The notes beneath the pieces were generated by a model. The model saw only the letters and a program-made list of their open reading frames with translations, ran no database searches and was not told the origin of the DNA. A stretch of 36,313 nt of DNA. Source: Sphaerisporangium cinnabarinum (GTDB lineage Bacteria > Actinomycetota > Actinomycetes > Actinomycetales > Cellulomonadaceae). The stretch spans positions 1 through 36,313 of the forward strand of contig QAPD01000061.1 of NCBI GenBank assembly GCA_003052455.1. Reading direction: 5' to 3'. The position numbers were made by a program, and so were the translations under genes. Numbering within the stretch: position 1 is the stretch's first letter; the number at the start of each line of letters is the position of its first letter. This document shows, one piece after another, positions 23,994 through 31,631 of the stretch.

Positions 23994-24781
23994 CCGCCAC
24001 GACCCCGCGCTCCGCGGAGCGCCGCGCGCTCGAGAAGGCCGCCCACCGGCGCGGCGTCCGCGCCGTCGCCTGGTACTTCATCGGCGGCACCTGGTACGTG
24101 GGCGTGTGGTTCTGGCTCATCGCGCTCGCCGTCGGGGCCCTCGTCCTGTGGATCATGCTGCGCAACGACGACGTGAGCATCGAGGGCGTGGGCGGCGTCG
24201 CGGGCTCCGCGAAGTTCTTCCTCTTCGTCATGGGCATCCTCCTGCCGCTCATGTCGATCGCGCTGCACGTCGCCGCCGGCGGCACGCGGCGGTCGTACAC
24301 GCACGGCCTGTGGATCGGCGCCGCCGTCTCCGGGCTCACGTTCGGGATCGCGACCGCGCTCGTGCGGTGGGGGGAGTGGGTGCTGTTCCGCCAGGCCGGC
24401 TGGCCGACGGAGCGGGACCTCACGCAGCTCTACGCGGACGGGTCCGAGGTCGGCCTCGTGATCCTCGTCGAGGGCACGTTCTGCGTCGTCTACTACCTCG
24501 CGGGCATGGTCGTCGCCGCGGGCTTCTACGGCTTCGGGTTCCTGCGCGGCGTGCTGCTCGTCGTCGCGTCGCTCGCGACCGTCGTGGTGAGCGAGGTGTT
24601 CCTGCGCTCCGGGTTCTTCGGCCACGCGCTCTCGCGCGTCGTCGGTCTCGACGGCACCCCCGTCTGGCTCGCCGTGCTCGGCGGGCTCGTCGGGGTCGTG
24701 CTCGCCGCACTGCTCCTGCGCGTCGTCCTGCGGGGCGTCGCGATCCGTCCGGTCGAGTTCGCGGGCACCGCGAGCGCCTGA
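23990..24781 (+). CDS. Membrane protein of the YtrA-controlled ABC operon
   Basis: This 263-residue protein has a basic, helical N-terminus (SAERRALEKAAHRRGVR) and six hydrophobic segments, near 32-52, 70-92, 102-122, 153-180, 183-202 and 227-247. The layout is that of ABC-2-like permeases, and it is coupled to the ATPase gene by ATGA. No ABC-2 sequence motif is strong enough to name a family, so the permease role rests on topology and context. A hairpin at 24817-24839 separates it from a second ABC module. Confidence 0.8.
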   Translation: MTATTPRSAERRALEKAAHRRGVRAVAWYFIGGTWYVGVWFWLIALAVGALVLWIMLRNDDVSIEGVGGVAGSAKFFLFVMGILLPLMSIALHVAAGGTRRSYTHGLWIGAAVSGLTFGIATALVRWGEWVLFRQAGWPTERDLTQLYADGSEVGLVILVEGTFCVVYYLAGMVVAAGFYGFGFLRGVLLVVASLATVVVSEVFLRSGFFGHALSRVVGLDGTPVWLAVLGGLVGVVLAALLLRVVLRGVAIRPVEFAGTASA

Positions 24782-24816
24782 CCGGCAGCACCCTCCCGAC
24801 CGCACTCCCACCCGTC

Positions 24817-24839
24817 CGGACGGCGCACGGCGCCGTCCG
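24817..24839 (+). terminator. Hairpin between the two ABC modules
   Basis: CGGACGGCGC-ACG-GCGCCGTCCG is a perfect 10-bp stem in the 88-base gap. It could end the GntR operon or partly reduce read-through into the second ABC pair. Confidence 0.5.
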
Positions 24840-24869
24840 TGGGTGCCGCACACCCTCCTGGAGGTCACC

Positions 24870-25934
24870 ATGAGCACCGCAGCACCGCCCCCGGGCGGCA
24901 CGACGGCGACGTCGCCCGCCCCGCCCGCCGGCCGCACGGCCGGGCCCGACCCGGTCGTCGAGATCCGGAACCTGCGCAAGACGTACCCGGGACCGCAGGG
25001 TTCCGGCACGCGCACCGTCGCGGTCGCGGACGTGAGCCTGACCGTCCGGCAGGGCGAGATCTTCGGCGTCCTCGGGCCCAACGGCGCCGGCAAGACGACG
25101 ACCGTCGAGTGCCTCGCCGGGCTGCGCCAGGCCGACGGCGGCAGGGTCCGCGTGCTCGGCGTCGACCCGCAGGTCGACCCGGCCGCGGTGCGCGACGTCG
25201 TCGGCGTCCAGCTCCAGGAGGCCGCGCTCAACGAGAAGATCACGGTCGAGGAGGCGATGCGGCTCTTCGCGTCGTTCTACGCGTCGCCCGGCGACGTGGA
25301 GGAGCTGCTCGACCTGCTCGACCTCGCCCCGCACCGGCGCGTCGCGTTCGCCAAGCTCTCCGGCGGGCAGAAGCAGCGCCTGTCGATCGCGCTCGCGCTG
25401 GTCGGGAACCCGCGCGTCGCGATCCTCGACGAGCTGACCACCGGGCTCGACCCGGCGGCCCGCCGCGCGACGTGGGAGCTCGTGGAGCGCGTGCGCGACC
25501 GCGGCGTGACGATCCTGCTCGTCACGCACTTCATGGACGAGGCGGAGCGCCTGTGCGACCGGCTCGTCATCATCGACCGCGGCCGGGTCGTCGCGCAGGG
25601 CACGCCCGCGGAGCTCGTCGACTCCGTCGACACGTCGCGCACCGTGCGCCTGCGCGTGCCGCTCGCGGACCACGACCTCGCGCTGCACACGATCGCGGGG
25701 CTCGCGGACGTCCAGCACGTCGAGGCGGCACCCGGGGCAGGGCGGGAGATCGAGGTGACGGGCTCCCGGCGGGTGCTGCCCGCCGTCGTGCTCGCGCTCG
25801 CCGAGCGCGAGGTCGTGCCCGACGACGTCCGGACCGTCTCCCGCACGCTCGAGGACGTCTTCGTGGCCGTGACCGGCCGCACCTACGACCCGGACGCGAC
25901 CGACGCCCGGCCGACCCGAGGGGAGTCCCGATGA
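24870..25934 (+). CDS. ABC-2 exporter ATP-binding protein
   Basis: ATG 24870 has GGAGG five bases upstream. The 354-residue protein has a disordered Pro/Gly/Thr start, then a canonical ATPase: Walker A GPNGAGKTT at about 73-81, Q-loop VGVQLQEAALNEKITV, signature LSGGQKQRLSIALAL at about 167-181, Walker B VAILDELTTGLDP (Leu where Pro is usual in DEP) and H-loop VTHFMDEAERLCDRL. The C-terminal region of about 100 residues (LRVPLADHDLALHTIAGL...LEDVFVAVTGRTY) is the DUF4162-like tail of exporter ATPases. It works with the permease, whose ATG overlaps the stop. Confidence 0.9.
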   Translation: MSTAAPPPGGTTATSPAPPAGRTAGPDPVVEIRNLRKTYPGPQGSGTRTVAVADVSLTVRQGEIFGVLGPNGAGKTTTVECLAGLRQADGGRVRVLGVDPQVDPAAVRDVVGVQLQEAALNEKITVEEAMRLFASFYASPGDVEELLDLLDLAPHRRVAFAKLSGGQKQRLSIALALVGNPRVAILDELTTGLDPAARRATWELVERVRDRGVTILLVTHFMDEAERLCDRLVIIDRGRVVAQGTPAELVDSVDTSRTVRLRVPLADHDLALHTIAGLADVQHVEAAPGAGREIEVTGSRRVLPAVVLALAEREVVPDDVRTVSRTLEDVFVAVTGRTYDPDATDARPTRGESR

Positions 25935-26740
25935 CCGCCACGACCCTGACCCCGTCCGCCACGCCCGTCCGCCGCAGCAGCGGCTGGCGCGGGTTCGGCG
26001 TCCTGCTCGCCACGGAGTCGCGGCTCTGGCTGCGCGACCCGGGGACGGTGTTCTTCGCGCTCGTGTTCCCGACCGTCCTGCTCGTCGGGGTCGGGTTCGC
26101 CATCCCGGGCATGCGCGTGCCGATCGAGGACGCGCCCCCGCCGTGGGGCGGGCTCACGCCCGTCGCGCTCTACGCGCCCGTGGTGCTCGCCGCCGCTATC
26201 GCGACCCCGGCACTGACGACCATGCCGGTCTACTTCGCGACGTTCCGCGAGAAGGGGCTGCTGCGGCGGCTGTCGACGACGCCCATGCGCCCGCAGGGGA
26301 TCGTCGTCGCGCACCTCGTCATCAACCTCGTGGCCGTCGTGGTCGCGTCCGCGGTCGCGCTCGTCGTCGGGCAGCTCGTCTTCGGTCTGCCGGCGCCGCG
26401 GAACGCGGGGACCGTCGTGCTCGCGTTCGTCCTCGGCGTGGCGTCGATGTACGCGCTCGGCACCCTCGTCGCGGCGCGCGCGCCCAAGGCGAGCACCGCG
26501 TCCGCGATCGGGACGCTCATCTACTTCCCGCTCCTGTTCCTCTCGGGGCTGTGGACGCCGGGACCGATGATGCCGGAGGCCGTGGCGCAGGTCGGCAGGT
26601 TCACCCCGCTCGGCGCCGCGTCGCAGGCGATGACGGCGGGGTGGTTCGAGGAGGGCTTCCCCGCGGTGCAGGTGGTCGTCATGGCCGTGTGGACGGCCGT
26701 GCTCCTGCCGCTCGGCATCCGGCTCTTCCGCTGGAGCTGA
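25931..26740 (+). CDS. ABC-2 exporter permease
   Basis: The 269-residue permease has an N-terminal cytoplasmic arm (GFGVLLATESRLWLRDPGTVFFALVFPTVLLVGVGFAI) whose ESRLWLRDP segment is the usual ABC-2 elbow helix, and six membrane segments. The loop YFATFREKGLLRRLSTTPMRPQGIVVAHLV is the conserved cytoplasmic coupling region, and FPLLFLSGLWTPGPMMPEAVAQVGRFTPLGAASQAM is the ABC-2 signature before the last helix. Substrate unknown; the family exports drugs, lipids or polysaccharide precursors. A strong palindrome follows at 26755-26778. Confidence 0.9.
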   Translation: MTATTLTPSATPVRRSSGWRGFGVLLATESRLWLRDPGTVFFALVFPTVLLVGVGFAIPGMRVPIEDAPPPWGGLTPVALYAPVVLAAAIATPALTTMPVYFATFREKGLLRRLSTTPMRPQGIVVAHLVINLVAVVVASAVALVVGQLVFGLPAPRNAGTVVLAFVLGVASMYALGTLVAARAPKASTASAIGTLIYFPLLFLSGLWTPGPMMPEAVAQVGRFTPLGAASQAMTAGWFEEGFPAVQVVVMAVWTAVLLPLGIRLFRWS

Positions 26741-26754
26741 GGCGGGGCCCGACC

Positions 26755-26778
26755 ACGGTGCCGGGCGCCCGGCACCGT
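26755..26778 (+). terminator. Terminator hairpin after the second ABC pair
   Basis: ACGGTGCCGGGC followed directly by GCCCGGCACCGT is a perfect 24-base palindrome, 14 bases past the permease stop. Confidence 0.6.
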
Positions 26779-26836
26779 CCGGGCCGCCGTCCGGCCCACC
26801 GCCCGGTCCCCGCGGGCGTGGCCCCCGGGGCGCCCC

Positions 26837-26842
26837 TAGCCT
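26837..26842 (+). promoter_or_regulatory. -10 element of a leaderless gene
   Basis: TAGCCT lies seven bases before the ATG of the amidotransferase-like gene, which has no Shine-Dalgarno sequence. Confidence 0.5.
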
Positions 26843-26849
26843 GACCGGC

Positions 26850-27584
26850 ATGAAGCCCTTCCTGCTCCTGGCGTCCCGGGCGGAGGACCCGGCCGCGGAC
26901 GGCGAGCACGCGGCGGTGCTGCGTCACTCCGGCCTCGCGCCGCACGAGCTGCACCGCGTGCGGATGGAGGCGGGCCCGCTGCCGGCGATCGACCTCGACG
27001 CGTACTCGGGCGTGATCGTCGGCGGCAGCCCGTTCGACTCGTCGCGGCCCGAGGCGGAGAAGTCGGCGACGCAGCGCCGGGTCGAGCGCGAGCTCGCGCC
27101 GCTCCTGGACGAGATCGTCGAGCGCGACGTCCCGTTCCTCGGGGCGTGCTACGGCGTCGGGACGCTCGGCCTGCACGAGGGCGCGGTGCTGGACGACACG
27201 TACGCCGAGCCCATCTCGCCCGTGACGATCCGGCTCACCCCGGAGGGCCGGGCGGACCCGCTGCTCGCGGGCCTGCCCGACGCGTTCGAGGCGTACGTGG
27301 GCCACAAGGAGGCGGTGCGGGAGCTGCCGCCGCACGCGGTGCTGCTCGCGACGTCGGACGCGTGCCCGGTGCAGATGTTCCGCGTCAAGGAGAACCTGTA
27401 CGCGACGCAGTTCCACCCGGAGCTCGACCTGGAGGGCATCCTCACGCGCATCGGCGTCTACCGGGACTACGGGTACTTCCCGCCCGACGCCGCGGGCGAC
27501 GTCGAGGCGACCGTCCGGCGCGGCGACGTCCGGCAACCGCACCGCATCCTCGCGACCTTCGTCCACCGCTACGCGAGCGACTGA
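26850..27584 (+). CDS. Class I glutamine amidotransferase-like protein
   Basis: This 244-residue stand-alone GATase1 domain has the full triad: Cys100 in the nucleophile elbow PFLGACYGVG, and His189 and Glu191 in ATQFHPELD. The oxyanion region GVIVGGSPF is at about 54-62. It resembles the GuaA-like glutamine amidotransferases annotated as probable GMP synthase glutaminase-domain proteins, but it lacks a synthetase domain, so it is not GuaA itself. It may hydrolyse glutamine or gamma-glutamyl compounds. It is transcribed alone, from a leaderless promoter, with terminators on both sides. Confidence 0.88.
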   Translation: MKPFLLLASRAEDPAADGEHAAVLRHSGLAPHELHRVRMEAGPLPAIDLDAYSGVIVGGSPFDSSRPEAEKSATQRRVERELAPLLDEIVERDVPFLGACYGVGTLGLHEGAVLDDTYAEPISPVTIRLTPEGRADPLLAGLPDAFEAYVGHKEAVRELPPHAVLLATSDACPVQMFRVKENLYATQFHPELDLEGILTRIGVYRDYGYFPPDAAGDVEATVRRGDVRQPHRILATFVHRYASD

Positions 27585-27596
27585 GCTCCCCGCCCG

Positions 27597-27656
27597 GCCG
27601 AGCATGCGGTCGTGGCCCGTCCTGCCGCGAGGACGGGCCGCAACCGCATGCTCGGC
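27597..27656. terminator. Long convergent hairpin
   Basis: Outer arms GCCGAGCATGCGGT/ACCGCATGCTCGGC (14 bp), a 3+3 internal loop, then inner arms GGCCCGTCCT/AGGACGGGCC (10 bp) make a 60-base element that fills the gap between convergent genes. It is probably a terminator for both strands. Confidence 0.7.
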
Positions 27657-27665
27657 GGAGCGGGT

Positions 27666-28595
27666 TCAGCGGGTGGCGGGGGCCGGGTGGGGGGCGTCGG
27701 CGGGTGCCGGGTCGGCCGCAGCCTCCGCCGCGACGGCGCGGCGGTGCGCTCGCACCGACCAGGCGACGGCCGCGGCCCAGACGACCGCGACGAGCGCCAG
27801 CACGACGCCCTGGACCGCGCCGCTCGCGTCGACCCACTCGGAGCGCAGCAGCGTGCGGACGTTGGTGAGCACGATGACGCCGCCGACGGCCGAGCCGAGG
27901 ATCCGGGGCGGGAGCATCCGCACGAGCCAGGCCGCGATCGGCGCGGCGACGAGCCCGCCGAGCAGGAGCGCCCCGACCCACGTGAGGTCGATCCCCTGCG
28001 AGCCGAGCGTCCAGAGGAACCCGAGCGACGCCGCGACGGCGACGAGGAACTCGCTCGTGTCGATGGACCCGATGACCTTGCGCGGCTCGATCCGGCCCGA
28101 CGCGAGCAGCGCGGGCGTGCCCACGGGGCCCCAGCCGCCGCCGCCGGTGGCGTCGACGAAGCCCGCGACGAGACCGAGCGGGGCGAGGAACCGCTTGCGC
28201 AGCGGCAGCCCCAGGCGGCCCGTCGGCAGCCCGGCGAACGTGAAGCGCGAGAGCACGTAGACCCCGAGCGCGAGGAGCAGCAGCGACATGACGGGGGCGG
28301 CGACCTCGGTCGAGAGGTTCGCCAGGAACGTCGCGCCCGCGAACGCCCCGACCGCACCCGGCACGCCGATGCGCAGCACGACCTTCCAGTCGACGTTCCC
28401 GAACCGCCAGTGCGCCGCGCCGGACGCGAGCGTCGTCCCGATCTCCGCGAGGTGGATCGTGGCCGACGCCGCCGCGGGGTTCGTCCCGATCGCGAGCAGG
28501 AGCGTCGTGGACGTCACGCCGTACGCCATGCCGAGGCTGCCGTCGACGAGCTGGGCGCCGAGGCCCACGAGGGCCAGCAGGACGAGGGTCCGCAC
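27666..28595 (-). CDS. TSUP-family (TauE/SafE) sulfite/organosulfur exporter
   Basis: The 309-residue membrane protein has two TSUP half-repeats: VGLGAQLVDGSLGMAYGVTSTTLLLAIGTNPAAASATIHLAEIGTTLASG (about 10-59) and VAGFVDATGGGGWGPVGTPALLASGRIEPRKVIGSIDTSEFLVAVAASLGF (about 143-193). It ends in a cytoplasmic Ala/Pro-rich tail. The GTG start has AGGAGG five bases upstream. An Rrf2-type regulator gene lies just upstream on the same strand. Since Rrf2 regulators often govern sulfur metabolism, export of sulfite or a related anion is likely but unproven. It belongs to a different TSUP subgroup from the gene at 4147, with little obvious similarity. Confidence 0.88.
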   Translation of the reverse strand: MRTLVLLALVGLGAQLVDGSLGMAYGVTSTTLLLAIGTNPAAASATIHLAEIGTTLASGAAHWRFGNVDWKVVLRIGVPGAVGAFAGATFLANLSTEVAAPVMSLLLLALGVYVLSRFTFAGLPTGRLGLPLRKRFLAPLGLVAGFVDATGGGGWGPVGTPALLASGRIEPRKVIGSIDTSEFLVAVAASLGFLWTLGSQGIDLTWVGALLLGGLVAAPIAAWLVRMLPPRILGSAVGGVIVLTNVRTLLRSEWVDASGAVQGVVLALVAVVWAAAVAWSVRAHRRAVAAEAAADPAPADAPHPAPATR

Positions 28596-28701
28596 CAGGG
28601 CCTCCTTGCTCGGGCCGTCGGGAGGGTCCCGACGCGTCCCGACAAGGTTGACCGGAGGAGTCCACTATGTGAAGCGCCGACCGCATCGTGGGCCAGTGTT
28701 A

Positions 28702-28716
28702 ACGGGAGCTTCCCGT
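28702..28716 (-). terminator. Short hairpin at the Rrf2 stop codon
   Basis: ACGGGA-3 bases-TCCCGT, followed on the minus strand by TTAAC, sits at the end of the Rrf2 gene and may attenuate read-through to the exporter gene. Confidence 0.35.
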
Positions 28717-29174
28717 CAGGGGTTCTCCCACGCGTCGGCGCGGGCCGCGAGCGCGTGCACGTCGTCGGGCAGGTCGCGGCGCACGACGTCGTCGATCGTC
28801 ACGCGGTCCAGCACGTCGCGGACGCTCGCGCGCAGCGCGATCCACACCTCGAGCAGGCCCGCGGCGGACCCGTCGTACTCGAGGCTCGGGGGACGCTCGT
28901 CCCGCACCGTGACGAGCGGGCCGTCGACCGCGCGGAAGACGTCGGCGAGCGTCACCTCGGTCGCGGGGCGCGCGAGGCGGTGGCCGCCGGAGCGTCCGCG
29001 GACGCTCGCGACGATCCCGGCCCGGCGCAGGTCGCCGAGGATCCGTTCGAGGAAGCTCACCGGGAGGCCCTGGCCCGTCGCGAGATCCTCTGCCCGCACC
29101 GGGTCGCCGTGCGGCGACGCCGCGAGCTCGGCGCACGCCCGCACCGCATAGTCCGCCTTCGCCGAGACACGCAT
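28716..29174 (-). CDS. Rrf2-family transcriptional regulator (non-FeS type)
   Basis: The 152-residue protein has the Rrf2 winged helix: MRVSAKADYAVRACAELAASP (1-21), DLATGQGLPVSFLERILGDLRRAGIVASVRGRSGGHRLARPATEVTLADVFRAVDGP (about 29-85), then a dimerisation helix (VWIALRASVRDVLDRVTIDDVV). Its only cysteine is at position 13 in the first helix. The three-Cys cluster that holds iron-sulfur in IscR, NsrR and RsrR is absent. That makes a CymR-like or other non-FeS sensor more likely, and suits control of the adjacent TSUP exporter. It is divergent from the RsbQ-like gene, with a leaderless CACAAT promoter. Confidence 0.9.
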   Translation of the reverse strand: MRVSAKADYAVRACAELAASPHGDPVRAEDLATGQGLPVSFLERILGDLRRAGIVASVRGRSGGHRLARPATEVTLADVFRAVDGPLVTVRDERPPSLEYDGSAAGLLEVWIALRASVRDVLDRVTIDDVVRRDLPDDVHALAARADAWENP

Positions 29175-29180
29175 GAGGAC

Positions 29181-29186
29181 ATTGTG
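29181..29186 (-). promoter_or_regulatory. -10 element of the Rrf2 gene (leaderless)
   Basis: CACAAT on the minus strand ends six bases before ATG 29174. No ribosome binding site is visible. Confidence 0.4.
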
Positions 29187-29240
29187 CCGTGCGCGGGTCT
29201 CACCCCGGGGCGCCGCTGCCCCTCGCGACCCCTTCCCCCC

Positions 29241-29246
29241 TACGCT
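29241..29246 (+). promoter_or_regulatory. -10 element of the RsbQ-like gene (leaderless)
   Basis: TACGCT ends seven bases before GTG 29254. The spacer GTGACGC contains no ribosome binding site. Confidence 0.5.
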
Positions 29247-29253
29247 GTGACGC

Positions 29254-30066
29254 GTGGACGTGCACGAGCGCAACAACGTGCGGGTCATGGGGGCGCAGGA
29301 CGGCCCGACGATGGTCTTCGCGCACGGATTCGGCTGCGACCAGTCGATGTGGCGCTTCGTCGCGCCCGCGTTCGCGACGGACCACCGGGTCGTGCTGTTC
29401 GACCACTCGGGCTGCGGGGCGTCGCACCCGACCGCGCACGACGCCGTCCGGCACGCCGACCTCGCGGGCTACGCCGCGGACGTGGTGGAGATCGTCGAGG
29501 CGGTGGTCGACGGAGACGGGCACGGGCCCGTGGTGCTCGTGGGCCACTCGGTGAGCGCCGTGATCGCGCTGCTCGCCGCGGCAGACCGCCCGGACCTGTT
29601 CGACCGGCTGGTGCTCGTGGGCCCGAGCCCGCGGTACGTCGACGACGACGGCTACCGCGGCGGGTTCACCGCCGAGGAGATCGACGAGCTCCTGGAGACC
29701 ATGGACGCGAACTACCTCGGCTGGACGCAGGTCATGGCGCCCGTCATCGCCGGGAACCCGGACCGCCCGGCGCTCGGCGACGAGCTCGCCGCGGTGTTCC
29801 GGCGCAACGACCCGGCGGTCGCCCGGCAGTTCGCGCGCGCGACGTTCCTCGGCGACAACCGGGCGGACCTGGCGCGCGTGCGCACGCGGAGCCTCGTGGT
29901 GCAGAGCCGGGAGGACGTCATCGCGCCGCCCGAGGTGGGCCGCTACGTGCACGAGCACCTGCCCGGCAGCGACCTCGTCGTCATCGACTCGGTGGGGCAC
30001 TGCCCGAACCTCTCGCACCCGGACCTCCTCGTGCGCGCGATGCGCGACTGGCTGGGCGCCGCCTGA
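29254..30066 (+). CDS. rsbQ: RsbQ-like alpha/beta hydrolase
   Basis: This 270-residue alpha/beta hydrolase closely follows Bacillus RsbQ in length and motifs: FAHGFGCDQSMWRFVAPAF, FDHSGCGAS, nucleophile elbow VLVGHSVSAVIALLAA with Ser99, LVGPSPRYVDDDGYRGGF, NYLGWTQVMAPVIAGNPDRP, then Asp221 in SREDVIAPPEVG and His249 in GHCPNLSHPD. RsbQ is the hydrolase needed to activate the PAS-domain phosphatase RsbP in the energy-stress branch of the SigB pathway. It is also the bacterial relative of the plant KAI2/D14 receptors. The next gene encodes an RsbP-like protein and overlaps by one base, so the pair is conserved. The ligand is unknown. The gene appears leaderless. Confidence 0.9.
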   Translation: MDVHERNNVRVMGAQDGPTMVFAHGFGCDQSMWRFVAPAFATDHRVVLFDHSGCGASHPTAHDAVRHADLAGYAADVVEIVEAVVDGDGHGPVVLVGHSVSAVIALLAAADRPDLFDRLVLVGPSPRYVDDDGYRGGFTAEEIDELLETMDANYLGWTQVMAPVIAGNPDRPALGDELAAVFRRNDPAVARQFARATFLGDNRADLARVRTRSLVVQSREDVIAPPEVGRYVHEHLPGSDLVVIDSVGHCPNLSHPDLLVRAMRDWLGAA

Positions 30067-31631
30067 TGGCGATGTCCCGGGCCGAGCGCTGGGCGCTCGC
30101 CCCCGTCGCGCTGCTCCTCCTCGACACCGAGGCGCGCGTCCTCGACGCCAACGACGAGTTCCTGCGGACGATCGAGGTCCCGGACGTCGAGGCGGTCGCG
30201 GGGCGTCGCCTGGCGGACCTGCTCACGGTGGGCGGGCGCATCTTCTGGGAGACGCACGTCGGCCCGCGCCTGCACATCGAGGGCCGCGTGGACGAGGTCG
30301 CGGTCGAGCTCCGCACGCCGCGGGGCCGCGAGCCCGTGCTGCTCACGGCGATCGAGCGCGAGGCGCGCGGCGAGCGGCTGATCGAGGTCGCGATGCTCGG
30401 CGCGCGCGAGCGGTCGCGCTTCGAGCACGAGCTCGTCGAGGCGCGTCGTGCGTCGGAGGAGGCGGAGCGTCGGGTGCGGCTGCTGCACGGCGTCGCGGCG
30501 GACCTCGCGAGCGTCGCCGGTCTCGACGGCGTCGCGTGGGTCCTGCTCCGCGCGGCCGTGACGATGCTGGGCGCGGGCGACGCCGCGCTGTGGACGGCGC
30601 AGGAGCGCGGCCCGCTGCGACGGTGGGGCGGCGCCGTCGGCGTCGTGGCCCCGACGATCGACGAGCTCACCGAGGCGACCGTGCGCGACGACGGGACCGT
30701 CGTCGTGCCGCTGCGGACGGCGGGCGCGCTGCTCGGGGTGCTCGCGCTCGAACCGCGGCGCGCCGCGGGCTCCGACCCCGTCGACCTGGGCACCGCCGCC
30801 GCGGCGGGACAGCTCGCGGCGCTCGCGCTCTCGCGCGCGCGGGTCCACGAGCAGAGCGTCTCGGTCGCGAGCGAGCTCCAGGGCGCGATGCTCTCCGACG
30901 GGATCGTCGCCGACCCGCAGGTCGAGGTCTCGGCGTGCTACCGCCCGGGCGTCCACGACCTCCAGGTCGGCGGCGACTGGTACGACACCTTCCGGGTCGC
31001 GCCCGACGTCGTCGCGCTCAGCGTGGGGGACGTCGTCGGCCGCGGCCTCAAGGCGGCGACGTCGATGGGGCAGCTGCGCACCGCCGTCCGGGCGGCGTCC
31101 GACACCGGGCTCCCGCCGGAGGAGGTGGTCGAGCGCGTCGACCGCTTCGTCGACCGGACGGGCACGGGCTTCATGGCGAGCCTCGTGTACGGGGAGCTCG
31201 ACCTGCGCGCCGGGGTGCTGCGCTACACGTGCGCGGGCCACCTGCCGCCCCTGCTCGTGCGAGCCGGCGGCTCCGCGGCGTACCTGTGGGAGGCCCGGTC
31301 GACGCCGCTGGGCGTGCGGGGCACGACGCCGCGCGTCGCCAAGGCCGTGCGCCTCGCCCCGGGCGACCTGCTGCTGCTCTTCACGGACGGCGTCGTCGAG
31401 CGCCGCGACCGGCCGCTCGCGCTCGCGCTCGACGAGCTCGCGGACGTCGTCACGCGCGCCCTCGACGTCGGCCTGCGCGACGACCGGCTGCTGGAGGCCG
31501 TCGTCTCGCGCGCGCCCGAGGACGACGACGCGTGCCTGCTCGCGGTGCGCTGGCTCGGCCCCGCGGGGGACGGGCGGGCGGTGCCCGACGCCCCGGCCGC
31601 CGCGTCAGCGGACGAAGAACGGGCCGGCTGA
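30066..31631 (+). CDS. rsbP: RsbP-like PAS-GAF-PP2C (SpoIIE-type) serine phosphatase
   Basis: The start ATG shares one base with the rsbQ stop (TGATG), indicating translational coupling. The 521-residue protein has a PAS domain at about 8-115 (ALLLLDTEARVLDANDEFLRTI), a coiled-coil linker at about 116-145 (FEHELVEARRASEEAERRVRLL), a GAF domain at about 150-260 and a PP2C/SpoIIE phosphatase domain at about 270-500. Metal-binding motifs are intact: GGDWYDTF near 302, SVGDVVGRGLKAATSMGQLR near 318-337, LLFTDGVVERRD near 436-447 and EDDDACLLAVR near 483. It should dephosphorylate an anti-anti-sigma protein when RsbQ signals. The extra GAF domain is not in Bacillus RsbP. No anti-sigma partner is nearby. 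Confidence 0.88.
   Translation: MAMSRAERWALAPVALLLLDTEARVLDANDEFLRTIEVPDVEAVAGRRLADLLTVGGRIFWETHVGPRLHIEGRVDEVAVELRTPRGREPVLLTAIEREARGERLIEVAMLGARERSRFEHELVEARRASEEAERRVRLLHGVAADLASVAGLDGVAWVLLRAAVTMLGAGDAALWTAQERGPLRRWGGAVGVVAPTIDELTEATVRDDGTVVVPLRTAGALLGVLALEPRRAAGSDPVDLGTAAAAGQLAALALSRARVHEQSVSVASELQGAMLSDGIVADPQVEVSACYRPGVHDLQVGGDWYDTFRVAPDVVALSVGDVVGRGLKAATSMGQLRTAVRAASDTGLPPEEVVERVDRFVDRTGTGFMASLVYGELDLRAGVLRYTCAGHLPPLLVRAGGSAAYLWEARSTPLGVRGTTPRVAKAVRLAPGDLLLLFTDGVVERRDRPLALALDELADVVTRALDVGLRDDRLLEAVVSRAPEDDDACLLAVRWLGPAGDGRAVPDAPAAASADEERAG

Noticed and set aside
26850-27584. GMP synthase (GuaA)
   Set aside because: Only the glutaminase domain is present; the ATP-pyrophosphatase domain is missing.
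28596-28715. A specific Rrf2 binding site upstream of the TSUP exporter
   Set aside because: Possible promoter pieces such as TTCACA with CAACCT are visible, but there is no convincing inverted repeat, so I cannot support an operator.
27612-30065. Long in-frame extension upstream of the RsbP-like phosphatase
   Set aside because: It is antisense to the TSUP and Rrf2 genes and has shadow composition. The phosphatase starts at ATG 30066, coupled to rsbQ.
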